Assembly (NCBI RefSeq): GCF_013359685.1
Contig: NZ_JABFMV010000005.1
Span: 124,001-188,000, forward strand
Source: Leifsonia sp. C5G2
Lineage (GTDB): Bacteria; Actinomycetota; Actinomycetes; Actinomycetales; Microbacteriaceae
Length of the DNA: 64,000 nucleotides
Direction: 5' to 3'
Both the position numbers and the translations under genes were made by a program. Position 1 is the first letter of the stretch; the number at the start of each line of letters is the position of its first letter. The notes below the pieces were generated by a model. That model saw only the letters and a program-made list of their open reading frames with translations. It ran no database searches and was not told the origin of the DNA. This document shows, in pieces, positions 1-8,596 of the stretch.

Positions 1-179
1 AGACCGAACACAACATACTCCGCAAGGGCGAATGGAACTTGCCATGAATGGGAGTAGTCAATTCCCGTAGCGATCACCGCGGCGAGCGACAACAGACCGA
101 GTAGAAGGCTCGGCCAAAGCCAAGCGATCAGCAGTCCCGACCTTGTTGGCGACGCAATTCTGCTGTCACTTGTAGTCAT
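1..179 (-). CDS. Membrane protein, N-terminal part only (cut by window edge)
   Basis: Reading from an ATG at 179, a frame stays open to the left edge of the window (about 59 residues seen). A short polar N-terminus (MTTSDSRIASPTRSG) is followed by a hydrophobic stretch of about 28 residues rich in L, W, A and V, which looks like a membrane helix. A good ribosome binding site (AGGGGG) lies a few bases upstream of the start. I do not recognise the family. The gene lies on the same strand as the DUF4190-like gene upstream of it. Confidence 0.6.
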   Translation of the reverse strand, partial: MTTSDSRIASPTRSGLLIAWLWPSLLLGLLSLAAVIATGIDYSHSWQVPFALAEYVVFG

Positions 180-420
180 CTCAGCACCCCCTTCTCGCAC
201 GTTTATCTCCCCATCGCGATTGAAGTGTTCCTGTAGGGCTTGTGGTGAGTTGAAGCCGCGAGCGGGGAGAAAGGCGTGTACTAAGCTGCAGCACGTCATC
301 GAGCCGCGCCTCTAGCAGGCGCTCCGCACGCCGCGGCCGAAATCTGGCGCTCACCATACGCATCCACAACCCCTCGTAATGTCCGCGGTTAGCCCACCCA
401 GTCGCCCGCGCCTCCGGGCC

Positions 421-969
421 TCAGGCCTGTACGTGATGCCCGAACGCGAACCCGAGGGCAACCCAGACTACGAGGCTGACGAGCGGCGCCGCCGCCGCCA
501 GGACGATCGCCACGATGCCCTGGCGCCGCCCCCGATTCTGAACGACAGCCACGATGCCTTGAGTCAGCGGCCAAACGCCCAGGATCGAGCCAAGCAACAT
601 CTGGGCAGCGAATGTCCCTTGGTCCGGACGCATATTGAAGCCGGCGCTGGTGCCGGTGTTATACAGATAGAGCGTCGTGGACGTCAGTCCTATCAGGACC
701 GATGCCACGACAGAGAGGCCCATAACGCATATAGCGATGAGCATCGCCACCCATCCCAGCCTCGGGGATCGCGCCACGAGTAGATTTCCCCCGGCCGGTG
801 GCGCTTGGTGATGATTGGCCCACGCAGAGCTTGTCTGCTCTCCACCCGGGCCCTGGAAACCCTGTACGACAGCAGGCGTGCGGGGTGCGGCGGGCGTGAC
901 CGCAGTCTGCGGTTCGCCCAGGTGCGTCGATGCGGACCGCTTCGCTGGCGCGTCCTGGCTGTCTGTCAT
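421..969 (-). CDS. DUF4190-like small integral membrane protein
   Basis: This 182-residue protein has a disordered, Pro/Ala/Gln-rich N-terminal third (about residues 1-70) followed by three hydrophobic segments (about 71-100, 118-143 and 150-178). The middle part (GSILGVWPLTQGIVAVVQ) followed by a short basic loop and a last helix resembles DUF4190-type proteins of actinobacteria, which have no known function. It is separated from the CBASS-like cassette by about 330 bases containing a possible terminator, so it is probably not part of that operon. The family call is tentative; membrane location is well supported by hydrophobicity. Confidence 0.6.
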   Translation of the reverse strand: MTDSQDAPAKRSASTHLGEPQTAVTPAAPRTPAVVQGFQGPGGEQTSSAWANHHQAPPAGGNLLVARSPRLGWVAMLIAICVMGLSVVASVLIGLTSTTLYLYNTGTSAGFNMRPDQGTFAAQMLLGSILGVWPLTQGIVAVVQNRGRRQGIVAIVLAAAAPLVSLVVWVALGFAFGHHVQA

Positions 970-1299
970 GGTGCCGAGCGTATCGTCGGACCGTGGCCGG
1001 GGCGTACTCCCCGGTCTAGGGGTCAGTCGTCAAACTAGTCAAAGGAGAAGCCCCTGCGAGCACGAGGCTCACCGGGGCGATTCGGGCCGTGATTCCGTTC
1101 GAGCGTAACTCGCGATGATCCGGGTGGTCGGTGGGAGACAACATTGCCGGTGATGTTCGGCCACGCCACCTCCAGCGAGCCGAGAGCCTAATGATTGCCC
1201 CGATCACCACGGCCGTGTTCACCAGCGAGGCGGAGGCGACCACCGAGGGCCTTGGGAGGACTCTCGGCGGAGAGCTCTGGCGGTGGCGCTCGCCCTTGT
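970..1299. other. Intergenic stretch without a convincing gene
   Basis: This stretch lies between the start of the DUF4190-like gene and the stop of the CD-NTase gene. Open frames here lack ribosome binding sites and resemble nothing I know. One minus-strand frame (about 1180-1260) contains a short hydrophobic run (SLVNTAVVIGAIIRL) that could be a decayed membrane gene or chance. A GC-rich interrupted hairpin at 1050-1078 is the only clear structure. Confidence 0.4.
1050..1078 (-). terminator. Possible terminator after the CBASS-like operon
   Basis: An interrupted inverted repeat (GCCCC, then GAGC, with matching GCTC and GGGGC) forms a hairpin. On the minus strand it is followed by a pyrimidine-rich TTCTCCTTT. 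It lies between the CD-NTase stop and the next minus-strand gene, which fits an end-of-operon terminator. Confidence 0.4.
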
Positions 1300-2610
1300 T
1301 CAAGCGTCCGCGGTGGTCGTGATCGGCACATCGATGCGGTCTCGCGCGACCACGACTCCGTCCTTGATGACGTAGCACTCCACGATGTGCTCGCCGCGGA
1401 AGGTTGAGATCTCCTTGCGCACACCGGGCTGGGTCGAGTCGATGATGTCGCCCCGGATCATGTTGCGGCGCTCCGCCTCTGGGCCCTGGTTGAGCACCTT
1501 CCACTTCAGTGTGTACGGTTCGGGAACCGTGCAGCTCGTGACCTGGAACTTCAGGTGCTTGCCAGCCTTGAGCGGGAGTCCGACACGACCCATCGCGCCG
1601 AGCCACAGCGGTCGCCAGCCGTCCTGGGTGACTTCGCAGTCGATGGACACACTCTCCGTGATATCGACCGGGTACCGATCCTCGATGAACTCCTCGGCGC
1701 CCGTGGTCCGACTGCCGGCCGAGGCCTTGAGAACGGCCTCGGTAACCGTCCGTGGCACATTGGTCCCGAAGATCTCGCGCCACTTCTTGACCGACGAGGA
1801 CGTGCCCTCGTTCTCGATCGCGGAGACACAACGGTTGTAAGCCTTCTTGGCCTTGGCCTGGAACTTTGCCTTGACGTGGACGCGCTGGCGGCTGCCGAGC
1901 GCCAGGTAGTAGTCCTTCTCCGGCTCATCCATGAGGAACGCGAAGAAGTCCCGGGACATCAGATCGAACGAGGCAGTATTCGCGAAATCGTATTCGCCGG
2001 TTTGCGCGAAGAAGTTGTAGACCAACGTATCGATGACCAGCCCACCGATGTTCACGCCGTTCGCGTTCTTCCAGGCCCGGGCCATGCGCGCGAGGTGACG
2101 CATGTTCGTGGAGGTGCGGTCGTTGCACTCCTTCGTCGCGGCGATCTCTGCGCGCGGGTTGGTGGTCTTCCAGTACTCGGCCTTGGTGTCCGGGTAGTCG
2201 AAGCTGCCGTCGGGGTTCTCGAACACCGGCTGAACCTCAAACTTGAACGCATTGGACGCGAACTGCACGCGTACGACGCACTGGTCGACCCGGATGTCGG
2301 TGTTCTGGTACCGCGCTTTGAGCACGTAACGTACGCGCTCGAGCATCCGGCGTGGGCCGTTGGGGTCGCTATAGTCGTCGCGCAGTCCCGACGGCAGGAT
2401 GAAGATCATGTCGAGGTCGGAAATTGACTTGATGGCCGTGTGGCGTCCGAAGGATCCGATCATCAGCTTGTACTCGACGCAGGCGTCCTTGTCGCGGAAG
2501 TTCCTGTTCAGGGCCTTGGTGATCTCGTCACGGCGAGCTCGGATCGTCGAGACCTTTTCCCCCACCTTGAGGTTCGCCAGCAACCCGTCAAAGATCTCGG
2601 AGGTCTCCAT
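1300..2610 (-). CDS. CD-NTase (SMODS nucleotidyltransferase) with C-terminal AGS-C sensor domain; CBASS second-messenger synthase
   Basis: This 436-residue protein is predicted to make a cyclic oligonucleotide or related nucleotide signal on phage infection. The N-terminal SMODS/polymerase-beta fold shows GSFGR at 52-56 and the metal-binding pair D65/D67 in SDLDMIF. The third acidic position falls in FKFEVQPVF, where Glu125 stands in place of the usual Asp. A W..TNP motif follows at about 146, then a helical core. The last ~125 residues (from about 305) look like the adenylyl/guanylyl-and-SMODS C-terminal sensor domain (AGS-C), a beta-rich ligand sensor. The start follows the SLATT gene stop by two bases, so the two are translationally coupled. 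No Cap2/Cap3, HORMA or TRIP13 gene is nearby, which makes this a minimal type I architecture. Assigned from motif recognition; the nucleotide product cannot be read from sequence. Confidence 0.85.
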   Translation of the reverse strand: METSEIFDGLLANLKVGEKVSTIRARRDEITKALNRNFRDKDACVEYKLMIGSFGRHTAIKSISDLDMIFILPSGLRDDYSDPNGPRRMLERVRYVLKARYQNTDIRVDQCVVRVQFASNAFKFEVQPVFENPDGSFDYPDTKAEYWKTTNPRAEIAATKECNDRTSTNMRHLARMARAWKNANGVNIGGLVIDTLVYNFFAQTGEYDFANTASFDLMSRDFFAFLMDEPEKDYYLALGSRQRVHVKAKFQAKAKKAYNRCVSAIENEGTSSSVKKWREIFGTNVPRTVTEAVLKASAGSRTTGAEEFIEDRYPVDITESVSIDCEVTQDGWRPLWLGAMGRVGLPLKAGKHLKFQVTSCTVPEPYTLKWKVLNQGPEAERRNMIRGDIIDSTQPGVRKEISTFRGEHIVECYVIKDGVVVARDRIDVPITTTADA

Positions 2611-2612
2611 TC

Positions 2613-3233
2613 TCAGACCTCGCTTTCATCAAGCCGCAGTGTCTCGGGGAGCAGGAGGTCGAGCTCACGGGAGGAAAACGTCAGCTCCTCGTTATTCTTC
2701 AGGCCTTCCTTAGCGCGGTCGTACGCTCTCTGGGTGGTCCGCGGCGCGGAGGAGTAGGCCGCGCGGGTGGTCTGCTGCAGCTCGTCGCGGCGAGCCCGGG
2801 CAGCGTCGTCTGCGATCACGGCGGACATGAGATCGGCGATGAGCGAGACGTAGGACTCGCGCACGTCCCACAGCCGCGAGGCGATGTCCCGGTGCGCCTC
2901 GGCCTCTTCGTGGAACCGGAACGTCTTGGCCCCGAGCGTCACCCAGGTCACAAGGACGGCGACGGTGGACGTCACGAGGCTAGTCACCGTCGTGGGAGCG
3001 AACTTGCTCACCACGGCGACAAGGAACGTACCCGAGCTGATTGCGGTCAGCGCAATGAGAACGCCCTGTTGCCAGCGGTGCTTGGTAAAGCAAATATCCG
3101 CCTGCTTCTCGTGGGTCTTGTGGGTGTACGCCACGCGCCCAAAGGCCTCGCGCACCTGGGCGAGCAGGAACCGGTCACGGCCGGCGGCCGCAGCATCCTC
3201 GTCGGTCAACTCGCTCCGATCACTCGACGACAC
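2613..3233 (-). CDS. SLATT-domain two-TM effector of the CBASS-like cassette
   Basis: This 206-residue protein has two adjacent membrane helices (about residues 57-76 and 80-102) flanked by long amphipathic helical segments: a basic, aromatic N-terminal part (YTHKTHEKQADICFTKHRW) and a C-terminal cytoplasmic helix (FHEEAEAHRDIASRLWDVRESY). This layout is typical of SLATT (SMODS- and SLOG-associating 2TM effector) proteins, which are predicted to form membrane pores when the partner CD-NTase makes its signal. The GTG start at 3233 lies about 40 bases after the dnaB stop, and the stop is two bases from the CD-NTase start. It may be co-transcribed with dnaB or have its own promoter in the repeat-containing junction. 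Confidence 0.82.
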   Translation of the reverse strand: MSSSDRSELTDEDAAAAGRDRFLLAQVREAFGRVAYTHKTHEKQADICFTKHRWQQGVLIALTAISSGTFLVAVVSKFAPTTVTSLVTSTVAVLVTWVTLGAKTFRFHEEAEAHRDIASRLWDVRESYVSLIADLMSAVIADDAARARRDELQQTTRAAYSSAPRTTQRAYDRAKEGLKNNEELTFSSRELDLLLPETLRLDESEV

Positions 3234-3262
3234 TTTGCTTGGTCAAACGACACTTTGCGTGG
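3228..3262. repeat. Tandem 15-bp imperfect repeat at the dnaB/SLATT junction
   Basis: Two copies of CGACACTTTGCNTGG (3228-3242 and 3248-3262) differ at one base and are spaced 20 bases apart. They overlap the SLATT start codon and fill the gap to dnaB. They could be an operator, or the scar of an insertion that brought in the cassette. Confidence 0.7.
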
Positions 3263-3273
3263 CAAGTTCACAA

Positions 3274-4647
3274 TCAGATCGGCGCCATGTCCGCGAAGCG
3301 CGAATACATGCCCTGGAAGGCGACGGTCACTGTGCGGGTCGGGCCGTTTCTGTGCTTGGCGACGATGAGGTCGGCCTCTCCGGCGCGCGGGTTGTCCTTC
3401 TCGTAGGCGGACTCGCGGTGCAGCAGGACGACGACGTCGGCGTCCTGCTCGATGGAGCCGGACTCGCGGAGGTCGCTGAGGGCGGGGAGCTTGTCCGCTC
3501 GCTGCTCCGGGCCACGGTTCAGCTGCGACAGGGCGATGACCGGGACCTGGAGCTCCTTCGCGAGCAGCTTCAGGGCACGGGAGAACTCGCTGACCTCCTG
3601 CTGGCGGCTCTCGACGCGCTTGCCGCTCGTCATCAGCTGCAGGTAGTCGATGATGACCATCTTGAGTCCGACGCGCTGCTTGAGGCGGCGGCACTTGGCG
3701 CGGATCTCCACCAGCGTCATGTTGGGGCTGTCGTCGATGTACAGCGGGGCGTCGTTGATGCGGCCGCGGGTGGAGGCGATCGTGGTCCAGTCGCGGTTGT
3801 CGACCGTTCCCTTGCGCATGTTCTGCAGTGGAACGGTCGCCTCGGCCGAGAGCAGGCGCATCGCGATCTCGCTCCGGCCCATCTCGAGGGAGAAGAAGAT
3901 GGTCGGCATGTCGTGCTTGATGGCGGCCGCTCGGGCGAAGTCGAGCGCGAGGGTCGACTTTCCGAGGGCGGGCCGCGCGGCGACGATGACCATCTGGCCG
4001 GGGTGCAGGCCGTTGGTCAGCTCGTCCAGCTCGGCGAAGCCGGTGGGGACGCCCGTCATCGAGCCGTCCTTGTGCTTCGCGGCCTCGATCTCGTCGATCG
4101 CGACGGTCACGGCTTCGGTGAGCGGGACGTAGTCCTCGGTCTCCTGCGTGCCGGTGACGGAGTAGATCTCGGCCTGCGCGTTGTTCACCAGGTCGAGCAC
4201 CTCGCCCTCGGCCTTGTAGCCCATCTGCGTGATGCGCGTGCCGGCCTCGACGAGGCGGCGGAGCAGGGCCTTCTCGCCGACGATGTTGGCGTAGTAACCG
4301 GCATTGGCGGCGGTCGGCACGAGGCTGGTCAGCGTGTGAAGGTACTCGGCGCCGCCGGCCCGGGAGAGCTCGCCGATCTTGGTCAGTTCGTCGGTGACCG
4401 TGATGACGTCGGTCGGCTCTCCGTGCGAGTAGAGCGACAGGATCGCGTCGTAGATGATCTCGTGCTTCGGGATGTAAAAGTCGGTGCCACGGATGACCTC
4501 GACCACGTCGGCGACGGCGTCCTTGCTGAGGAGCATGCCGCCGAGCGCGCTCTGCTCGGCGAGCAGGTCGTGCGGGGGCGTCCGCTCCGGTGAACGGGCA
4601 TCGCCCGGGTCACGACCGTCTGCGAGACCGATATGGGCGATCGACAC
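3274..4647 (-). CDS. dnaB: Replicative DNA helicase DnaB
   Basis: This 457-residue protein is the hexameric 5'-3' helicase at the replication fork. The N-terminal helical domain (about 25-130) carries the typical HDLLAEQSALGGMLL start. The RecA-like domain has Walker A ARPALGKS (about 224-231) and Walker B VIIDYLQLM (about 322-330), with SQLNRGPEQR and DLRESGSIEQDAD further on. The length is normal for an intein-free DnaB. The start is a GTG preceded by GAGGAGAG. The partner loader in actinobacteria is DciA, encoded at 29.2 kb. Upstream lies a non-coding region with several DnaA-box-like sequences. Confidence 0.97.
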   Translation of the reverse strand: MSIAHIGLADGRDPGDARSPERTPPHDLLAEQSALGGMLLSKDAVADVVEVIRGTDFYIPKHEIIYDAILSLYSHGEPTDVITVTDELTKIGELSRAGGAEYLHTLTSLVPTAANAGYYANIVGEKALLRRLVEAGTRITQMGYKAEGEVLDLVNNAQAEIYSVTGTQETEDYVPLTEAVTVAIDEIEAAKHKDGSMTGVPTGFAELDELTNGLHPGQMVIVAARPALGKSTLALDFARAAAIKHDMPTIFFSLEMGRSEIAMRLLSAEATVPLQNMRKGTVDNRDWTTIASTRGRINDAPLYIDDSPNMTLVEIRAKCRRLKQRVGLKMVIIDYLQLMTSGKRVESRQQEVSEFSRALKLLAKELQVPVIALSQLNRGPEQRADKLPALSDLRESGSIEQDADVVVLLHRESAYEKDNPRAGEADLIVAKHRNGPTRTVTVAFQGMYSRFADMAPI

Positions 4648-5077
4648 GTTCTCTCCTCACTGCTCGCGGTCGTACGGATCAGGTGGTCCCGGGCACGGCG
4701 AAGCCGCCAGGAACGATCGTCCCGCGCCATGCGCGGTGGGATCCTCCTGGTCCGATTGTCGGGGCGACCTCCGACATCGCCGCGCTGAGCGGCCGCGTGT
4801 CCGTCGACGTCGCTCCACCCTATGGAGGCGTCACGCCCACTCACAACTCGGCCTGTGGATAACAGTGTGGAGAATCTGCGCGAAACGCCGCGGAGCGTGT
4901 GTAGAAGATGTGTGGAACCCTGTGGAGAGAAAAGAATCTGTGCTGAGGATTACCGAGCTGATCTGCTTTTTATCTCTCCCCAGGCTGTGTGTAAAAACTT
5001 CCTTGAAGCCTGTGTTCAACGTTGCCCGGGATGGGTCACGACCTGTGCACAAAAGAGGGGAAAAGTCCCTTAACGAG
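4648..5077. promoter_or_regulatory. Intergenic region upstream of dnaB with clustered DnaA-box-like sites
   Basis: This non-coding stretch separates rplI from dnaB. It contains a perfect inverted DnaA box (TGTGGATAA, 4854-4862), TGTGGAGAA (4866-4874), and weaker relatives at about 4911 (TGTGGAACC) and 4921 (TGTGGAGAG). It is more AT-rich than its flanks around 4930-5000. It probably carries the dnaB promoter; whether DnaA binds here is inference. Confidence 0.55.
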
Positions 5078-5109
5078 GTGTAGCGGCGGGCCGTGGCCCG
5101 CCGCTACAC
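5078..5109 (-). terminator. Strong hairpin terminator after rplI
   Basis: A perfect 15-bp inverted repeat (left arm 5078-5092, right arm 5095-5109) with a two-base centre lies about 17 bases past the rplI stop. It is followed on the minus strand by CTCGTTAAGGGACTTTTCC. It ends the rpsF-ssb-rpsR-rplI transcript. Confidence 0.85.
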
Positions 5110-5126
5110 TTCCGTCTATTTCGCGC

Positions 5127-5579
5127 CTACTTGGCCGCGACCACCTGAAGGGTGATGACGGCGGAGAGGTCGTCGTGCAGACGCACGGTGGCCTCGTGGT
5201 CGCCGACCACCTTGATGGGGTTGGGGAGCTCGATCTTGCGCTTGTCGAGCTCGCCGATGCCCGCCGCCTTGACGGCGTCGGCGACATCGCCGGTCTTCAC
5301 CGAACCGAAGAGACGGCCCTCGCGGCCCGCCTTCACGGTCAGCTTGACCTTGGTCGCCTCGAGCTTGGCCTTGAGGTCCTGGGCCTGCTCGACGGTGTGG
5401 AGCTCGCGGGCGGCGCGGGCCGCCTTGATCTGCTCGACCTGCTTCTCGCCGCCACGGCTCCACGCGATCGCGAAGCCCTGGGGGACGAGGTAGTTGCGCG
5501 CGTAGCCGTTTTTGACGTCGACGACGTCACCGGCAGAGCCGAGGCCGGTGACCTCGTGCGTGAGAATAACCTTCGACAT
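5127..5579 (-). CDS. rplI: 50S ribosomal protein L9
   Basis: This 150-residue protein has the standard L9 length and two-domain form. The N-terminal rRNA-binding domain starts [31 protein letters not shown] in frame, with the conserved G.GDVV.V..GYARN.L signature. A long connecting helix and a C-terminal domain with [10 protein letters not shown] follow. It is the last gene of the rpsF-ssb-rpsR-rplI operon, 11 bases after rpsR. Confidence 0.97.
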   Translation of the reverse strand: MSKVILTHEVTGLGSAGDVVDVKNGYARNYLVPQGFAIAWSRGGEKQVEQIKAARAARELHTVEQAQDLKAKLEATKVKLTVKAGREGRLFGSVKTGDVADAVKAAGIGELDKRKIELPNPIKVVGDHEATVRLHDDLSAVITLQVVAAK

Positions 5580-5590
5580 GTCGTTGCTCC

Positions 5591-5854
5591 TTAACGGCCG
5601 GAGCCGGCGTAGGGGAGGAGCGCCATCTCGCGCGCGTTCTTGACCGCGCGGGCGATGAGGCGCTGCTCCTGGACGGAGACACCGGTGATCCGGCGGGCGC
5701 GGATCTTTCCACGCTCCGAGATGAACTTCCGAAGGGTTGCGACGTCCTTGTAATCGATGACGCCGACGCGAACGGACTTCGCGGGAGCGGCGTTCTTGCC
5801 GTCCTTGCCCTTGCGGATCGGCTTGCGGCGGTCGCCGCTCGACTTTCCAGCCAT
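5591..5854 (-). CDS. rpsR: 30S ribosomal protein S18
   Basis: This 87-residue protein carries the S18 core: [20 protein letters not shown], then [12 protein letters not shown], then [14 protein letters not shown] near the C-terminus. The ATG at 5854 is chosen because it gives the normal length and has a purine-rich ribosome binding site (AAAGGAAACC). No paired CXXC zinc motif is visible, so this is the zinc-independent form. It sits between ssb and rplI in the usual operon. Confidence 0.96.
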   Translation of the reverse strand: MAGKSSGDRRKPIRKGKDGKNAAPAKSVRVGVIDYKDVATLRKFISERGKIRARRITGVSVQEQRLIARAVKNAREMALLPYAGSGR

Positions 5855-5934
5855 GGTTTCCTTTGCTTTCCGCCCGTCCGGATCACGTCCGTCGGGCTGA
5901 TGATGTGTGCCCCTCGACCGAGAGGCGAGTCTCG

Positions 5935-6447
5935 TTAGAAGGGGGTCTCGTCGTTGTAGGAGCCCGGGGTGTTCCAGACATCCGCACCGGCGGACGGATC
6001 CGCGGGAGCGGAAGCCGCCCACGGCTCCTCGACGGCAGGCGCACCGCCGCCGAAGCCGCCCTGACCGCGTCCTCCACCGGAGGACTGCGTGCGGGTGACC
6101 TGAGCGGTGGCGTAGCGCAGCGACGGGCCGATCTCGTCGATCTCGAGCTCGATGCTGGTGCGCTTCTCGCCTTCCTTCGTCTCGTAGGAGCGCTGCTTCA
6201 GGCGGCCCTGCGCGATGACGCGCGACCCCTTGGTCAGCGAACCGGCGACGTGCTCGGCGAACTCGCGCCAGACGCTGGCGCGGAGGAACAGGGCCTCACC
6301 GTCCTTCCACTCGTTCGCCTGACGGTCGAACGTGCGGGGAGTGGACGCGATGGTGAAGTTGGCGACTGCCAGCCCGTTCTGCGTGTAGCGCAGCTCGGGG
6401 TCGGCCGTGAGGTTTCCCACCACGGTGATGACGGTCTCGCCGGCCAT
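5935..6447 (-). CDS. ssb: Single-stranded DNA-binding protein
   Basis: This 170-residue SSB has an N-terminal OB fold (about 1-110) with [23 protein letters not shown] and [15 protein letters not shown] Gly-rich linker follows, with [12 protein letters not shown]. The conserved acidic tip ends in NDETPF, which recruits replication and repair partners. It is the second gene of the rpsF operon, four bases after rpsF. Confidence 0.97.
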   Translation of the reverse strand: MAGETVITVVGNLTADPELRYTQNGLAVANFTIASTPRTFDRQANEWKDGEALFLRASVWREFAEHVAGSLTKGSRVIAQGRLKQRSYETKEGEKRTSIELEIDEIGPSLRYATAQVTRTQSSGGGRGQGGFGGGAPAVEEPWAASAPADPSAGADVWNTPGSYNDETPF

Positions 6448-6451
6448 GGGA

Positions 6452-6823
6452 CTAGGCGCCGGCCTTCTCGGAGGTGGCGGCCTTGCGGGCGGCCTTCTCG
6501 TCGGCGCGCTTCTGAGCGGCCGCGACCTGGGCGATCGCCTCTTCGGCGCGGAGGACCTTGGTGCGCATGACGGCCTCGCTGAGCTTCAGCTGGCGGTCGA
6601 GCTCCTTGGTCGTGTCGCCCTCGGCGGTGAGCTGGACGACGGCGTAGATGCCCTCGGACTTCTTGTTGATCTCGTAAGCCAGGCGACGACGGCCCCAGAT
6701 GTCGACGTTGTCGATCGTTCCGCCGTCGTTGCGAACGACGTTGAGGAACTTGTCAAGGCTCGGAGCCACGGTGCGCTCATCGATCTCTGGATCGAGGATG
6801 ACCATCAACTCGTACTGATGCAT
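6452..6823 (-). CDS. rpsF: 30S ribosomal protein S6
   Basis: This 123-residue protein starts [17 protein letters not shown] and contains [20 protein letters not shown], the S6 core that binds 16S rRNA together with S18. The C-terminal tail (from about residue 100) is Ala/Lys-rich, as in other actinobacterial S6 proteins. The ATG at 6823 has a clear upstream AGGAGGTGGG ribosome binding site. It is the first gene of the rpsF-ssb-rpsR-rplI operon. Confidence 0.96.
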   Translation of the reverse strand: MHQYELMVILDPEIDERTVAPSLDKFLNVVRNDGGTIDNVDIWGRRRLAYEINKKSEGIYAVVQLTAEGDTTKELDRQLKLSEAVMRTKVLRAEEAIAQVAAAQKRADEKAARKAATSEKAGA

Positions 6824-7076
6824 GACTAACCCACCTCCTCTGGTCTCAGCGGCTGCAGACGGTCTGCAGCAGGAGGGTGTCATTGACGTGCCACGGGCAG
6901 AATGGTGCCCAGGCAGCTTATCTAGGGTAACGGATGCTGCTACGGGACGCCAGCCGGCGGTGATCTCGGTCATGCCACCACTCTCGCGGGGGCGCCGCCG
7001 CGCCGGTCGTCGGCGTCCGCATCTGTGGAGAACCCGTGGACGCGGCGGGCTGTGTGCACATCGGGGGACGTCCCCG

Positions 7077-8501
7077 TCAGCGCTGCTCCCACCACTCCAG
7101 CAGCCGCCGCGTCGCCTCCTCCTCGCCGAGCGGTCCCTCATCCAGCCGCAGCTCGAGCAGGTACTTCATCGCCTGACCGACTTCACGTCCCGGCCGAATG
7201 CCGAGCACCCGCATGACCTGCTCGCCGTCGAGGTCGGGCCGGACGGCATCCAGCTCCTCCTGCTCCTTCAGCTCCTTGATGCGGGCCTCGAGGTCGTCGT
7301 AGGCGAACGCCAGGCGGTCGGCCTTCCGGCGGTTGCGGGTCGTGACATCGGCGCGGGTCAGCATGTGCAGGCGCTCCAGCTCCGGACCGGCGTCGCGCAC
7401 GTACCGGCGCACGGCCGAGTCGGTCCACTGGGCGTCGGCGTAGCCGAAGAAGCGGAGGTGCAGCTCGATCAGGCGCGCCACGGCGTCGATCGTGGCCTTG
7501 TCGAACCGCAGGGCGGTCAGGCGCTTCTTGGCCAGCTTCGCCCCGACCACGTCGTGGTGGTAGAAGCTGACGGCACCGCCCGGCTCGAACCGCCGCGTCG
7601 CGGGCTTGCCGATGTCGTGCAGGATCGCCGCGAGCCGCAGCACGAGATCGGGCGCCTCGCCGGGGTGACGCTCCTTCTCGTAGCCGATCGCCTGGTCGAG
7701 CACCGTGAGGCTGTGCTGGTAGACGTCCTTGTGGTGGTGGTGCTCGTCGGCCTCGAGCCGCAGCGCGGGGATCTCGGGGATCACGTGCTCGGCGAGCCCG
7801 CTGTCCACCAGAAGCCCGATGCCGGGTCGCGGCTCGTCCGCAAGGAGAAGCTTCGTCAATTCGTCCCGCACGCGCTCCGCGCTGACGATCTCGATGCGGT
7901 CGGCCATCGCCTCCATGGCGTCGCGGGACTCGTCGTCGACCGTGAACCCCAGCTGCGCGGCGAACCGCGCCGCCCGCATCATCCGGAGCGGGTCGTCGCC
8001 GAACGAGATCTGCGGCGTGCTCGGCGTGGTGATGACGCCGGCGATGAGGTGCTCCACGCCGCCCGACGGGTCGACCAGCCGCACCTCGGGAATGCGCAGG
8101 GCGAGCGCGTTCACGGTGAAGTCACGGCGCAGCAGGTCGCCCTCCAGGGTGTCGCCGAACTCCACCTCCGGCTTGCGCGTCGTGCCGTCGTAGCTGTCGC
8201 TGCGGTAGGTCGTGATCTCGACCGTGTCGTCGCCGAAGCGGGCACCGATGGTGCCGAACTGGCGTCCGATGTCCCAATGCGCGTCCGCGATCGGCGCCAC
8301 GATGCGCAGAATGTCGTCCGGACGCGCGTCTGTCGTGAAGTCGAGATCGTGCACAGAGCGGCCGAGCAGCGCGTCCCGCACCGGCCCTCCGACCAGGGCG
8401 AGCTCGTGCCCTGCGGCCTGGAACGCCTCGGCCAGACGGGCGACCGCGGGCGTCCGCGCGAGGTCGCCGAGACGTTCGAGGGATTCGGCGACGCTCTGCA
8501 T
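7077..8501 (-). CDS. cca: CCA-adding tRNA nucleotidyltransferase (HD-domain type)
   Basis: This 474-residue enzyme builds or repairs the 3' CCA of tRNAs. Near residues 35-60 it shows [12 protein letters not shown] and HDLDFTTDA, the class II nucleotidyltransferase signature with catalytic DxD. Next come [11 protein letters not shown] and [17 protein letters not shown]. An HD phosphohydrolase domain ([10 protein letters not shown], then HHDVVGAKL) occupies the C-terminal half. The enzyme is needed here because the tRNA-Ala and tRNA-Leu genes in this window do not encode CCA. It runs divergently from the DUF6049-murJ genes. Confidence 0.95.
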   Translation of the reverse strand: MQSVAESLERLGDLARTPAVARLAEAFQAAGHELALVGGPVRDALLGRSVHDLDFTTDARPDDILRIVAPIADAHWDIGRQFGTIGARFGDDTVEITTYRSDSYDGTTRKPEVEFGDTLEGDLLRRDFTVNALALRIPEVRLVDPSGGVEHLIAGVITTPSTPQISFGDDPLRMMRAARFAAQLGFTVDDESRDAMEAMADRIEIVSAERVRDELTKLLLADEPRPGIGLLVDSGLAEHVIPEIPALRLEADEHHHHKDVYQHSLTVLDQAIGYEKERHPGEAPDLVLRLAAILHDIGKPATRRFEPGGAVSFYHHDVVGAKLAKKRLTALRFDKATIDAVARLIELHLRFFGYADAQWTDSAVRRYVRDAGPELERLHMLTRADVTTRNRRKADRLAFAYDDLEARIKELKEQEELDAVRPDLDGEQVMRVLGIRPGREVGQAMKYLLELRLDEGPLGEEEATRRLLEWWEQR

Positions 8502-8596
8502 GGTGCCCCAGTTTAACGGTCCCGCTCCCCGGGCTCTCAGGGGGCGGCCTCTAGAATCGTCGTCATGGAGGCCGAGTCGGGATCGCGCGTCGACGC

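Noticed and set aside
181-369. 62-codon minus-strand frame just before the cut-off membrane gene
   Set aside because: It has a fair ribosome binding site and close spacing to the next gene, but its Arg-rich sequence matches nothing and has no hydrophobic core; not strong enough to call.
1016-1299. Possible remnant of a membrane gene in minus-strand frames after the CD-NTase
   Set aside because: Only one short hydrophobic run is visible; no start, ribosome site or family match.
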